A DNA stretch of 64,000 nucleotides. It comes from Dyella_B humi. GTDB lineage: Bacteria > Pseudomonadota > Gammaproteobacteria > Xanthomonadales > Rhodanobacteraceae. Of this stretch, positions 35,104 to 42,625 are shown piece after piece. The DNA lies in assembly GCF_044904605.1 (NCBI RefSeq), contig NZ_JADIKI010000022.1, positions 682,001-746,000 on the forward strand, in the 5' to 3' direction. A model generated the notes under the pieces. That model ran no database searches and was not told where the DNA came from. It worked only from the letters and a program-made list of their open reading frames with translations. Each line of letters starts with the position of its first letter. Within the stretch, counting starts at the first letter, position 1. A program made the translations under genes and the position numbers.

Positions 35104-35593
35104 GCGCCGCTCCGCGCTTGGCGGCAGTCTGTTCGGCTTCGCGATGCTCCTCGCACAGCGAGCACCCTTCGCTCCATGCGCTGTCGCCGTCGGTGTAATG
35201 CTCCTGCTTCCAGATCGGCGCCTCGTGTTTCACCGCCTCGATCGCCATGCGGCAAGCCTTGAACGCTTCATCGCGATGCGGCGTGCCGGCGGCGACGATG
35301 ACGGCGATGTCGCCGATGCGCAGATCGCCCTTGGCATGCGCGATGTACACCTTCATCGGCCCGCCGACTTTCCTGCGCGCGCGTTCGCCAATTTCCTGGA
35401 ACGTGTTGAGCGCCAATGGCTCGAATAAGTCGTAGCTCACACCGGTGACGACACGGCCGAGATTGTGCTCGCGCACCTTGCCGATGAACATATCGATGCC
35501 GCCGAAGCGCGGGTCGGATACAAAGGCGAGCGCCGCGACGGGATCCAGGGATGCGTCGCAGATGTCGATGACGGCGGTGTGTAGATCAGACAT
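35075..35593 (-). CDS. moaE: Molybdopterin synthase catalytic subunit, His-rich tail
   Basis: A 172-residue large subunit of molybdopterin synthase, which with MoaD inserts the dithiolene sulfurs into cyclic pyranopterin. Family motifs: GGIDMFIGKVREHN, LFEPLALNTFQEIGERA, and KHEAPIWKQEHYTDG with the catalytic lysine. It carries an unusual C-terminal extension with a CSLC pair and a histidine-rich end (HEHGHDHDH) that could bind a metal. moaD lies 164 bp upstream, the gap being filled by a repeat B pair. Confidence 0.95.
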   Translation of the reverse strand: MSDLHTAVIDICDASLDPVAALAFVSDPRFGGIDMFIGKVREHNLGRVVTGVSYDLFEPLALNTFQEIGERARRKVGGPMKVYIAHAKGDLRIGDIAVIVAAGTPHRDEAFKACRMAIEAVKHEAPIWKQEHYTDGDSAWSEGCSLCEEHREAEQTAAKRGAAHEHGHDHDH

Positions 35594-35644
35594 ATGTTGT
35601 CACTGGTAATCCAAGACTTCAGAGGCGACCGAAAACTCTACACG

Positions 35645-35728
35645 CCGTCATTCCCGCGAAAGCGGGAATCCATTTTTGCTTTTAGCTTCAGAGCAACATG
35701 GATTCCCGCTTTCGCGGGAATGACGGCC
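35645..35728. repeat. Repeat family B, inverted pair between moaD and moaE
   Basis: CGTCATTCCCGCGAAAGCGG and its reverse complement, 83 bp from end to end with an A+T-rich loop, forming a perfect long hairpin. It is the cleanest example of family B in the window. Confidence 0.9.
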
Positions 35729-35757
35729 AGAGAATATGGAGCTGGCATATATTGCAC

Positions 35758-36018
35758 TTATCCCCCGCTCACCGGCGGTAATATCGCAAGCTGCCCATTC
35801 TCCGGCAGCGTGCGATGGTTATGCAGAATCTCGTCCTCGCTAGCGAACGCCGAGCGTTGTACCAATCCTGCACTAATCTGCGGCGCATGCTCGCGCAGAT
35901 GCTCACGCAGCAAGTCACGCAACGTACCGATGGTGCAGGATTCGGGTGCGTCCAGTTCGACGAAGCCGTGCGGATCGGCATCGCGCAAGGCGCCAAACAA
36001 GGTGATGCGAACTTTCAT
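35758..36018 (-). CDS. moaD: Molybdopterin synthase sulfur carrier subunit
   Basis: An 86-residue beta-grasp (ubiquitin-like) protein ending in the obligatory Gly-Gly (PPVSGG), which is thiocarboxylated to donate sulfur to MoaE. It starts MKVRITLFGALRDAD. The ATG 36018 overlaps the moeA stop (ATGA), so the two are coupled. Length and C-terminus match the family. Confidence 0.95.
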   Translation of the reverse strand: MKVRITLFGALRDADPHGFVELDAPESCTIGTLRDLLREHLREHAPQISAGLVQRSAFASEDEILHNHRTLPENGQLAILPPVSGG

Positions 36019-37274
36019 GCAGCACGCCCCGGCAAAGGAAAATCGGGATGGGGAAATTCGAAATGGCCTACGCCGTGCACGTCGACCAACGCGCCCGCAG
36101 GCAGCGCATCGACATCGGCTGGCACCACTGCCCATGCATTGGCATCTGACAGCGGACGAATGCGGTAGGACTCCTGACCTTCTAGCACTTCCACCGCAAG
36201 GCGGCCCTGCGCATCGATATGCAGGTGACTCTTGAGATGAAAACGCAGGCGCGGCTTCTTGCTGTACGGCTTGCTGAGCGGCACGCGATATGGCGTTTCC
36301 GGCGGCAAGCCCAGCATCACGCGCAATGCGGGTTCCACAAAGAAACGCAAGCCAACTGCCACGGCAATCGGGTTACCCGGCAGGCCGAACAACAGTACGT
36401 CGCCGGGCAGCCTTGCAAACAGCAGCGGCTTGCCGGGGCGTATCGCTACTTTGTGGAACAGCGTTTGCGCGCCAAGCCGTTCCAGCGCCTGCGGCACGAA
36501 ATCGTAATGCCCCATGGAAACAGCGCCACTGGTCACGATCACTTTGGCGCCGGCGTTCAATGCGCGTTGCAAGGCCGCTTCGAAAGCCGCGGCATCATCG
36601 CCCACCGTTTCAACATGCACCACTTCCGCGCCTGCCAGCGGCAAGCGCGCAGCAAGAAAAGGACCGTTGGAATTGCGGATCTGCCCCGGCGCGAGCGTTT
36701 GCGCGGGATTGTCGACCAGTTCGCGACCCGTGCAGATCACCGCCACGCGTGGACGTACGCCGACAGGCACCTTCGCCACACCGAGCGCGGCGAGCAGCAT
36801 CAGATGTTGCGGCTGCAGAACCGTGCCCGCCTCCAGCACTTTTTCGCCGTGCGCCACATCGGAACCTGCTACGCGCACGTTCTGCCCGGGCGTCACATCC
36901 GCGAGCAAGCGCACGCTGTCGGACGAGACGCGCTCGGTCTGTTCGATGGGAATGACACGATCGAGTCCATCGGGTACGCGCGCACCGGTCATGATCTCCC
37001 ATGCACCAGCACGGGCACGCGCGATGCCATCGCCCGCGGCCTGCTCGCCTTCGATAGGCAGTTCGGTACCGGCGTGCACGATCGAATCGCCGCGCAAGGC
37101 GAAGCCGTCCATCGCGGAATTGTCGAAAGGCGGCAGATCGACGGTGCTGATGATGGGAGTGGCCAAGACGCGGCTCAGGCATGCCGCGGTAGGGCAATCC
37201 TCCGAAGAAAGTCTCGTGCTGGCATCGAGCACGATGCGCAGGGCGTTTTCGTAAGGGAGCGTGTCTTGATTCAT
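36015..37274 (-). CDS. moeA: Molybdopterin molybdenumtransferase
   Basis: A 419-residue protein that inserts molybdate into adenylylated molybdopterin in the cytoplasm. Marks: LPPFDNSAMDGFAL, AAGDGIARA, IMTGARVPDGLDRVIPIEQ, TGRELVDN, NSNGPFLAA, TSGAVSMGHYDFV, VAIRPGKPLLFARL and LPGNPIAVAV. Length matches MoeA. The start ATG 37274 has no clear ribosome site. A repeat C block separates it from moaCB upstream. Confidence 0.95.
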   Translation of the reverse strand: MNQDTLPYENALRIVLDASTRLSSEDCPTAACLSRVLATPIISTVDLPPFDNSAMDGFALRGDSIVHAGTELPIEGEQAAGDGIARARAGAWEIMTGARVPDGLDRVIPIEQTERVSSDSVRLLADVTPGQNVRVAGSDVAHGEKVLEAGTVLQPQHLMLLAALGVAKVPVGVRPRVAVICTGRELVDNPAQTLAPGQIRNSNGPFLAARLPLAGAEVVHVETVGDDAAAFEAALQRALNAGAKVIVTSGAVSMGHYDFVPQALERLGAQTLFHKVAIRPGKPLLFARLPGDVLLFGLPGNPIAVAVGLRFFVEPALRVMLGLPPETPYRVPLSKPYSKKPRLRFHLKSHLHIDAQGRLAVEVLEGQESYRIRPLSDANAWAVVPADVDALPAGALVDVHGVGHFEFPHPDFPLPGRAA

Positions 37275-37319
37275 GGATGCATGGAATGCCTTGGCGTATT
37301 TCCGTGCGCGCTATTCGTT

Positions 37320-37432
37320 CCTCCCCCTGCTTGCAGGGGGAGGCTGGGAGGGGGTGAACACTTGCAGGAAAGTCTGAGGCAAGTGTTCACCCCACCCCAG
37401 CCCTCCCCTGCAAGCAGGGGAGGGAGTGTTAT
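37320..37432. repeat. Repeat family C, inverted pair between moaCB and moeA
   Basis: Begins CTCCCCCTGCTTGCAGGGGG and ends CCCCTGCAAGCAGGGGAGGG, with facing GTGAACACTTGC/GCAAGTGTTCACCCC arms, as in the fds operon copy. Confidence 0.85.
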
Positions 37433-37455
37433 CGCGAGGTCGTATGTCGCTGTAT

Positions 37456-38457
37456 TCACGCGTGGCCTCCGTCCGCAACCATGCTCAAGGCATGCGCCAG
37501 GATCGGTGCGAGTATGTCCATGCCTTGCGCCACCGCCTTGGCGCTGCCAGGCAAGGCGATCACCAGCGTGCGGTCGATCAGCACCGCGTGCGCGCGACTC
37601 AGCCAGGCCAATGGCGTGTGCTGGCTGCTTTCACTGCGGAACAGTTCGCCGATGCCGTCGACGTGACGATCCGCCACCATCGCCAGCGCTTCCGGCGTGC
37701 GGTCGCGCGGCCCTAAGCCGGTGCCGCCGGTGCACAGAATCAGTTGCGCGCCATGCTCGGCAAGTTCGCGCAGGCGTGCGGCCAGCGGTTCGGGTTCGTC
37801 CGGATGCAACTCGACGTCGCTCACGTTCGCGCCGAGATCGCGCAAGCGTTCAACCAGCAACGGTCCCGACGCGTCGGCGTATTCGCCACGGCTGGCGCGG
37901 TCGCTGAGTGTGATCACGGCGGCGTTGACGTTATCCAGCTTCGCTACGCCGCGCGGTTTATAGCGGTCGCGTTCCGCATCGGTCATGCCTTCCGGATGCA
38001 GCCATAAACCCTTCTTGCCGCCTTCCTTGAACAGCAATCGCACACCGCCGATGGCAAGCGCGGGTTCCACCGGCTTGGTCAGGTCGTACAAGGTAAGCAA
38101 CGCCGCGCTGGCGCCGGCGAGCGCTTCCATCTCCACCCCGGTGCGCGCGAACGTCGCTACTTCGCAATACACGCGAATCGCATGGCGCTCGGTGATCGGC
38201 TCGCACCGCACGTCGATGTACTCCAGTGGCAGTGGATGACACAGTGGCATCAGTTGGGAGGCGTTCTTCGCTCCCTGCAGGCCGGCGATTTCGGCCATTA
38301 CCATCGCGTCGCCTTTCGGCAGGCGGCGCTCGACGATCTGTGCGAAGGCCGCAGCGCCCGCGCTCAATTCGCCGATCGCCACCGCACGGCGCGCAGTGAT
38401 GCGCTTGCGGCGCACGTCCGCCATATGGAAATGGGCGCGGTCCTCCCGCTCGTGCAT
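37456..38457 (-). CDS. Bifunctional MoaC-MoaB (MogA-like) fusion
   Basis: A 333-residue fusion. Residues about 1-165 are MoaC, the cyclic pyranopterin monophosphate synthase accessory protein: KGDAMVMAEIAGLQGAKN, LMPLCHPLPLEYIDV, TGVEMEALAGASAALLTLYD. Residues about 172-333 are a MoaB/MogA-type molybdopterin adenylyltransferase domain: VITLSDRASRGEYADASG, CTGGTGLGPRDRTPEA and IALPGSAKAV. It so joins an early and a late cofactor step on one chain. The gene starts 3 bp after moaA ends. The stop precedes a repeat C block. Confidence 0.93.
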   Translation of the reverse strand: MHEREDRAHFHMADVRRKRITARRAVAIGELSAGAAAFAQIVERRLPKGDAMVMAEIAGLQGAKNASQLMPLCHPLPLEYIDVRCEPITERHAIRVYCEVATFARTGVEMEALAGASAALLTLYDLTKPVEPALAIGGVRLLFKEGGKKGLWLHPEGMTDAERDRYKPRGVAKLDNVNAAVITLSDRASRGEYADASGPLLVERLRDLGANVSDVELHPDEPEPLAARLRELAEHGAQLILCTGGTGLGPRDRTPEALAMVADRHVDGIGELFRSESSQHTPLAWLSRAHAVLIDRTLVIALPGSAKAVAQGMDILAPILAHALSMVADGGHA

Positions 38458-38460
38458 GGA

Positions 38461-39444
38461 TCAGCCTCCGGTGGATGCAAGATGGGGAGTGATGCCGGTG
38501 CGGCCTTCGTGCAGGAAATGTCCCTGTTCCTTGCGACCGATCTGGCCGCCGATGGCGCGCACCAGGTCTTCGAGCTGGTCGTCCGACTGCAGCAACGGGC
38601 GCAGCGGTATGCCGAATTCGCCGAACAGGCACAGGCGCAAGTCGCCGGTGGCAGTCACGCGCAAGCGGTTGCAGCCGGCGCAGAAATCCTTGGAGTAGGG
38701 CGCGATGATGCCGATGCGGCCGGCGTAATCTGGATGGCGGTATTCGCGTGCGGGGCCGGCGTCGGCTGCACGCGGTAACAATTGCCAGCCCGCTTCGAGC
38801 AACTGCGTTTCCAGGGTTTCCGCACGCACGTGGTGCTCGCGGAAGAATGGCAGGTTGTCGCCGGTCTGCATCAATTCGATAAAGCGCACGCCGATGCGGC
38901 GGTCGCGCAGGTAGTCCAGCCAGGCCGGCAGTTCTCGATCGTTGACGTCGCGCAACAGCACTGCGTTGAGTTTCACCGCAGGCAGATCCGCTTCCAGCGC
39001 CATGTCCACGCCGTGCAGGATGTCTTCCAGTCGGTCATGGCCAGTGATGCGTGCGAAGCTCGCTCGATCCAGGCTGTCCACGCTGACGTTGATGGCGTTG
39101 AGCCCAGCGTCCATCCATTCGTACAGGCGCTTGCTGAGCAGGGTGCCGTTGGTGGTCATCGCCAGCTTGGTAATGCCGGGCACCGCGGCGGCAGTGCGCA
39201 GGATCTCCGTGAGATCGTGCCGCACGCTGGGCTCGCCCCCGGTGATACGTAACTTGTGCATGCCCATTTCCGTAAAGCCGCGCAGCAGGCGTGTGATCTC
39301 CTGCAGCGAAAGCGGCGCGGTGGCCTTCGCATCGGCGTGGTAGCCGTGCGGCAGGCAATACGTGCAACGGAAATTGCACGCGGGGATGATCGACAACCGC
39401 AAATACGGAAACCGACGGCCGTACCGATCAGCCAGCGGGGACAT
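38461..39444 (-). CDS. moaA: GTP 3',8-cyclase (radical SAM)
   Basis: A 327-residue radical SAM enzyme that starts molybdopterin synthesis from GTP. The N-terminal cluster is C23-xxx-C27-xx-C30 (PACNFRCTYC), followed by the TGGEPSVRHDLTEIL segment; the C-terminal cluster is in DFCAGCNRLRVTATGDLRLC, and the chain ends STGG, as in MoaA proteins where the last two glycines matter. The ribosome site AAAGGAG lies 11 bp before the ATG and is part of the structured leader described separately. It is the first gene of the minus-strand molybdenum run. Confidence 0.96.
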   Translation of the reverse strand: MSPLADRYGRRFPYLRLSIIPACNFRCTYCLPHGYHADAKATAPLSLQEITRLLRGFTEMGMHKLRITGGEPSVRHDLTEILRTAAAVPGITKLAMTTNGTLLSKRLYEWMDAGLNAINVSVDSLDRASFARITGHDRLEDILHGVDMALEADLPAVKLNAVLLRDVNDRELPAWLDYLRDRRIGVRFIELMQTGDNLPFFREHHVRAETLETQLLEAGWQLLPRAADAGPAREYRHPDYAGRIGIIAPYSKDFCAGCNRLRVTATGDLRLCLFGEFGIPLRPLLQSDDQLEDLVRAIGGQIGRKEQGHFLHEGRTGITPHLASTGG

Positions 39445-39447
39445 GGT

Positions 39448-39575
39448 GTTTGTGCTCCTTTCCAGGCCGGGGAGGCGAACGCGTTTCCACGTTCACCCTG
39501 GTGATCCTTGGGAGATCACGGACGCCAAACCGTATTCCGGATGAGGGAACCGCAGGCTGGGCGCCTCGGAGTTGT
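39448..39575 (-). promoter_or_regulatory. Probable molybdenum cofactor (Moco) riboswitch leader of moaA
   Basis: Read on the minus strand, the leader contains CTCCGAGGCGCCCAGCC, GGTTCCCTCA, a GTGATC-7-GATCAC hairpin (39501-39506 with 39514-39519), a GGUGAACG/CGUUCGCC hairpin (39490-39497 with 39474-39481), then GCCTCCCCGG and CCTGGAAAGGAGC next to the ATG. Position upstream of moaA and these conserved-looking blocks match my memory of the Moco RNA motif, but I could not run a covariance search. The ribosome site lies inside the 3' block, so translation control is likely. Confidence 0.75.
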
Positions 39576-39652
39576 GAGTGTTTCAGTTAGTGTAACTATC
39601 CCCTGGGTGGGGGGATATGTCTATTACGGTTTTGTCAGGGGCGGCTTGGCGT

Positions 39653-40540
39653 TTATCGAAGCAGGCCGCTGCGCAAGGCGCATGCACCATCCTGCGCGCC
39701 CAGATCATAGGCTTCGTTCACCGTTGTCTTCGGCGTGCAATCCCAGGTGGAGACGGGAATGCGTTGGCTTGGCTGCCAATACGTCCGTCCCTGCCAGGTG
39801 AACAGCGGCGGCAGCTTCGGATAGTGACGGGTAAGCATCACCAGAGTCTTCGATCGTTCCTCATCGGATTGGGCAGGAATTGGCGCGTTATCGGTATAAC
39901 CGCCGTCGATGGCATGCACGCCGCCCACGGGACGCGCCGACATGATCGGTGGTGCCGATGCCGCGGCAATCAGCAGCGATTGCGCTGTGTCGATATCGGG
40001 ACAATCGTTTAACACCATGAAATCCTGCCGCAGCCCCAGCCACGCCGGGAGTCGCGGATGGATGCTGTTCCATAGGTATTTGTCTACCAGGTAGGCCAAC
40101 GTGCCCGCGGCGACAGAGCCGCCCATGCCTAGCCATCGCGCCGGCCGCGTAAGGCCCACGGTAAGGCGCGATGATGCGTCGCGCAGCGTGGTGAATGTGG
40201 CTGCGTTCAAAAACGCATCCACCCATGCGGGATAGATGTGCTGGTGTGCAAATTTCAACTTGAATGCCGTCAGCGCGGACCAGTCGAAAATCCTTGGATT
40301 GCCAGCATAGAGTTTCAGGCAGGCTTGCCGCGCTTTCTCGGTGCCTTGCACCAGAAACGAGGCAGCCACAGCGGCGCCGGCACTGGTTCCCACCAGTTGC
40401 GCGGGCAGGCACATGCCGCGTTCCGTCAAAAAGCCCAGCGCGCCCGCCTGCCACCAGCAGCGGTTGCCGCCACCGGCAAAGACTAGGGTGTCGATGGTGT
40501 CGAACTCGAGTTGGCGGACTTCAGTCACCTTGCCGAGCAT
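39653..40540 (-). CDS. Patatin-like phospholipase
   Basis: A 295-residue protein with the patatin fold: oxyanion loop GGGNRC (23-28, Cys where Gly is usual), nucleophile serine in GTSAG (S53), and the catalytic aspartate in DGGYTDNAP near residue 213. It so uses a Ser-Asp dyad to release fatty acids from lipids. No signal peptide is seen, so it is probably cytoplasmic or membrane-peripheral. A short hydrophobic segment around 150-165 is part of the fold. A C-terminal scrap of a close paralog lies at 41706-41832. Confidence 0.9.
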   Translation of the reverse strand: MLGKVTEVRQLEFDTIDTLVFAGGGNRCWWQAGALGFLTERGMCLPAQLVGTSAGAAVAASFLVQGTEKARQACLKLYAGNPRIFDWSALTAFKLKFAHQHIYPAWVDAFLNAATFTTLRDASSRLTVGLTRPARWLGMGGSVAAGTLAYLVDKYLWNSIHPRLPAWLGLRQDFMVLNDCPDIDTAQSLLIAAASAPPIMSARPVGGVHAIDGGYTDNAPIPAQSDEERSKTLVMLTRHYPKLPPLFTWQGRTYWQPSQRIPVSTWDCTPKTTVNEAYDLGAQDGACALRSGLLR

Positions 40541-40551
40541 GCGTCGTTCTT

Positions 40552-40825
40552 CCTAATGTGAAGGCTCATAGCTCAGGCGAGCATGACATGCGCGTTGAGG
40601 TGTATGCCACCGAATGACAATGTCGCTTCACAACCGAAAGCGCCGCAGGCAATGATTTTTGGCAGCGAAACGAACATAAGAACAAACGTGAAAGGCCCGT
40701 CAAAATCCCTTTGCTTATGTGGCATCACTCACAGGTACAAGGCATGTCACTTGTTGCGAGAGCAAGCAGTGGGCACTATCCGGCCAGGGGAGCGGCGTAG
40801 GGTCGCATCTATGGAGGGAAGTCGA
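40552..40825. other. Intergenic stretch with no gene seen
   Basis: Divergent region between the patatin gene and the damaged small genes. I see no coding sequence. GGAGGGAAG at 40813-40821 is the ribosome site of the next small gene. Confidence 0.5.
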
Positions 40826-40977
40826 ATGCGGACCATATCAGCGTACGTGCTTTTGGGCATTTTCGTGCGTGCGCGGCGATTGAGTCAGCAGCGCCATCGA
40901 TAGTTAATCTCTTCGGATTCAATTCCACGCTGCTTGCGGCAGAGATACTGTCTTTTCAACTCCTCAAGAGGAACTGA
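40826..40977 (+). pseudogene. Small membrane protein, apparently frameshifted
   Basis: The ATG at 40826 follows a strong GGAGGGAAG site and begins MRTISAYVLLGIFV, a membrane or signal segment, but runs into a TAG at 40901-40903. Removing two bases within GTGCGTGCGCGG (40865-40876) moves to the frame that continues CAAIESAAPSIVNLFGF and later LLAAEILSFQLLKRN to a TGA at 40975-40977, giving a natural ~49-residue protein. The stop is 2 bp before the next gene's ATG. The gene is so either decayed or carries a sequencing slip in a short tandem repeat. Confidence 0.5.
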
Positions 40978-40979
40978 TC

Positions 40980-41458
40980 ATGTCCCACGCTCAAAAGCAG
41001 ACGCAGGCTCACGGGCTGTTTGATAAAGCGAGCAAGGCAATAGGGGAGATGCGCGCTACGATACAAATTAAGTACGACACGGCCTACCAACTGTTCCAAT
41101 AGTGCGCACGACTAGCGAAGTTTATCGAGGTCCGGAATTTTCTCCCGTATTGGATCTGTTCGCCCGCATGTCGTTAGATTCATCGATTCCAGGATTGGTT
41201 ATTGGTTTTGGACTCAAAGAAAAAAATGCGGCCACTGGTACGTACACAGTGCCCAGTCCCGATGTGGTATTTCTGACGTGCTTGGCGGAATATCCTGATT
41301 ATGTGCCCAGCTATGAAGCCGTTAGCGGCAGGATTAACCTTGTAAATCACCAACCCATTGAGCGGGTTAGTGGAAGTTTGCATTTTGTAACTGAAAAGAA
41401 GGATGGAATTTCTTTCACGATCCTGGATGCGCAATTCGATATTGAAGGAAGGAATTAG
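40980..41458 (+). pseudogene. Unknown protein split by a frameshift (40 + 118 codons)
   Basis: From ATG 40980 (AGAGGA 8 bp upstream) a 40-residue frame (MSHAQKQTQAHGLFDKASKA to TAYQLFQ) stops at TAG 41100-41102. A second frame begins at the overlapping GTG 41102 and runs 118 residues to 41458. Inserting one base before TAG would join them in frame into a ~158-residue beta-rich protein, which reads more naturally than two peptides. Translation coupling across TAGTG is the alternative. The region is markedly less GC-rich than its neighbours, suggesting acquired DNA. I do not recognise the family. Confidence 0.55.
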
Positions 41459-41610
41459 ATACCAGGGGTGCTACGGTCAATTCTGAATAGGCGGCATGAT
41501 GCCCGGAAGGCTTACAGGGTGTGTTGCGCACAGGGAGGAATAGCTGTCGCGGCGAGCCTCGTCGCACACTCTGCGAGCCTTCTAGGCATCAACTATTGCT
41601 AGGTGCCCAT

Positions 41611-41707
41611 GCCATCGTTCGCGCCGCATATCCCGCATCCCGCTTGTCAACCGATCCTGAAGTGTCAGTATCAGCGCGAGTTGTTCCAGCACCAGTCGCC
41701 CCGCGTG
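41611..41707 (-). pseudogene. C-terminal remnant of a FUSC family protein
   Basis: The minus strand encodes GRLVLEQLALILTLQDRL and then TSGMRDMRRE, which matches the end of the intact FUSC protein at 46856 (ARLVLGQLGLILTLRDRL, ASVVRDMRSE). Only about 30 codons remain, with no start and no stop at the usual place. It is joined directly to the patatin remnant. Confidence 0.7.
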
Positions 41708-41832
41708 TCAAGATAGTAGGCTTCGTTCACCGTCGTTTTCGGCGTGCCATCCCAGATGGCAACAGGAATGAATGCGTTGGCTGGCCCGCCAATACGTCCG
41801 TTCTTGCCAGGGGAACAACGACCGATGCCGGC
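41706..41832 (-). pseudogene. C-terminal remnant of a second patatin-like gene
   Basis: Minus-strand codons give IPVAIWDGTPKTTVNEAYY, against IPVSTWDCTPKTTVNEAYD near the end of the intact patatin protein at 39653. DNA similarity to 39700-39815 runs over most of the segment. It abuts the TetR stop codon on one side and the FUSC remnant on the other. Confidence 0.75.
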
Positions 41833-42527
41833 TAGACCCGCCAAGCCTGCAACAACGTGCGCGTCTGCTCGAGTACGGTCGCCTTGATCAACTCGCCTTT
41901 GGCGGCATCGATTTCCTTCCATCCCAGCATGTCCAGGCATGCGCCGGGCGGGTGGTAGAACGGCATCACCTGGCCTTTCAGCGTAAGTAGCCGGATGCGG
42001 GTTATCGAATCATTGGGGCCGACGCCGGTGATGCGCGCAAGCAAGTCGGCGGTGATTTTGTTCAGCGGTTGCTTCAAGCGTCGATGCAGCAGTTTGGATG
42101 CCAGTTGCGGTTCCTCGTCGGCGAGTTCGCGAGCGACGAACAGGCGGCGGCTTGAGGCGAAGGGTTGCATGAGCACGGATTCCAGCGTCACCGCCTTGAT
42201 GCCGAGGAAAGCTTCAATCAAGGCATCCGTGTTGGCGTCGTTTTTCAGTGCATCGCGGGCCTGTCGCATGGCCGGCACGAAACGGGCCTTCAGGTCGTTG
42301 GCGATGTGTTCGGCGCAGGCTTGATAAAGCCCTTCTTTGTTTTCGAAGTAATACTGCAGCGCAGGGGCGTTGACGCCCGCGGCGGTGGCAATGTCGCGGG
42401 TGGAGGCGCCGGCAAAACCGCGCTCGCCGAACAGCGTCACCGCCGCGGCGATGATGCGTTCGCGCGTTTCGTCACCGCGTGCATAGCCGCCGGCCGGTGG
42501 GCGGCGAAGGCGTTTGACCTGGCTCAT
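41832..42527 (-). CDS. TetR/AcrR family transcriptional regulator
   Basis: A 231-residue repressor with an N-terminal TetR helix-turn-helix (about 20-66: RERIIAAAVTLFGERGFAGA, TRDIATAAGVNAPALQYYF) and a larger C-terminal ligand domain with the length and pattern of the CerR/DUF1956-type C-terminus. It is divergent from the efflux operon, with two palindromic operators between them, so it should repress the operon and itself until a substrate drug binds. ATG 42527 is the first good start. Confidence 0.92.
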   Translation of the reverse strand: MSQVKRLRRPPAGGYARGDETRERIIAAAVTLFGERGFAGASTRDIATAAGVNAPALQYYFENKEGLYQACAEHIANDLKARFVPAMRQARDALKNDANTDALIEAFLGIKAVTLESVLMQPFASSRRLFVARELADEEPQLASKLLHRRLKQPLNKITADLLARITGVGPNDSITRIRLLTLKGQVMPFYHPPGACLDMLGWKEIDAAKGELIKATVLEQTRTLLQAWRV

Positions 42528-42564
42528 TCGTAATTCCCTACGGGTCTTGCCACAAAGATATCAT

Positions 42565-42593
42565 TTGACAAAATTATTCCAATCGGAATAAAT
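42565..42593 (+). promoter_or_regulatory. Efflux operon promoter
   Basis: A perfect TTGACA at 42565-42570 with ATAAAT (42588-42593) 17 bp later. Both palindromic operators overlap or follow the -10 box. Confidence 0.7.
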
Positions 42594-42608
42594 ATTCCAC
42601 TCGGAATA
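42574..42608 (+). promoter_or_regulatory. Tandem palindromic operators for the TetR regulator
   Basis: Two near-identical palindromes: TTATTCC-AATC-GGAATAA (42574-42591) and TATTCC-ACTC-GGAATA (42593-42608), with centres 18 bp apart. They cover the promoter spacer and -10 region between the divergent TetR and efflux genes, the expected place for a TetR dimer pair. Confidence 0.8.
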
Positions 42609-42625
42609 ATTTTGGGGATCAGGGC

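Noticed and set aside
36219..37907. A 562-codon open frame antisense to moeA and moaCB
   Set aside because: It crosses repeat C and reads opposite two clearly conserved genes; Arg/Pro/Ala-rich composition is typical of a shadow frame.
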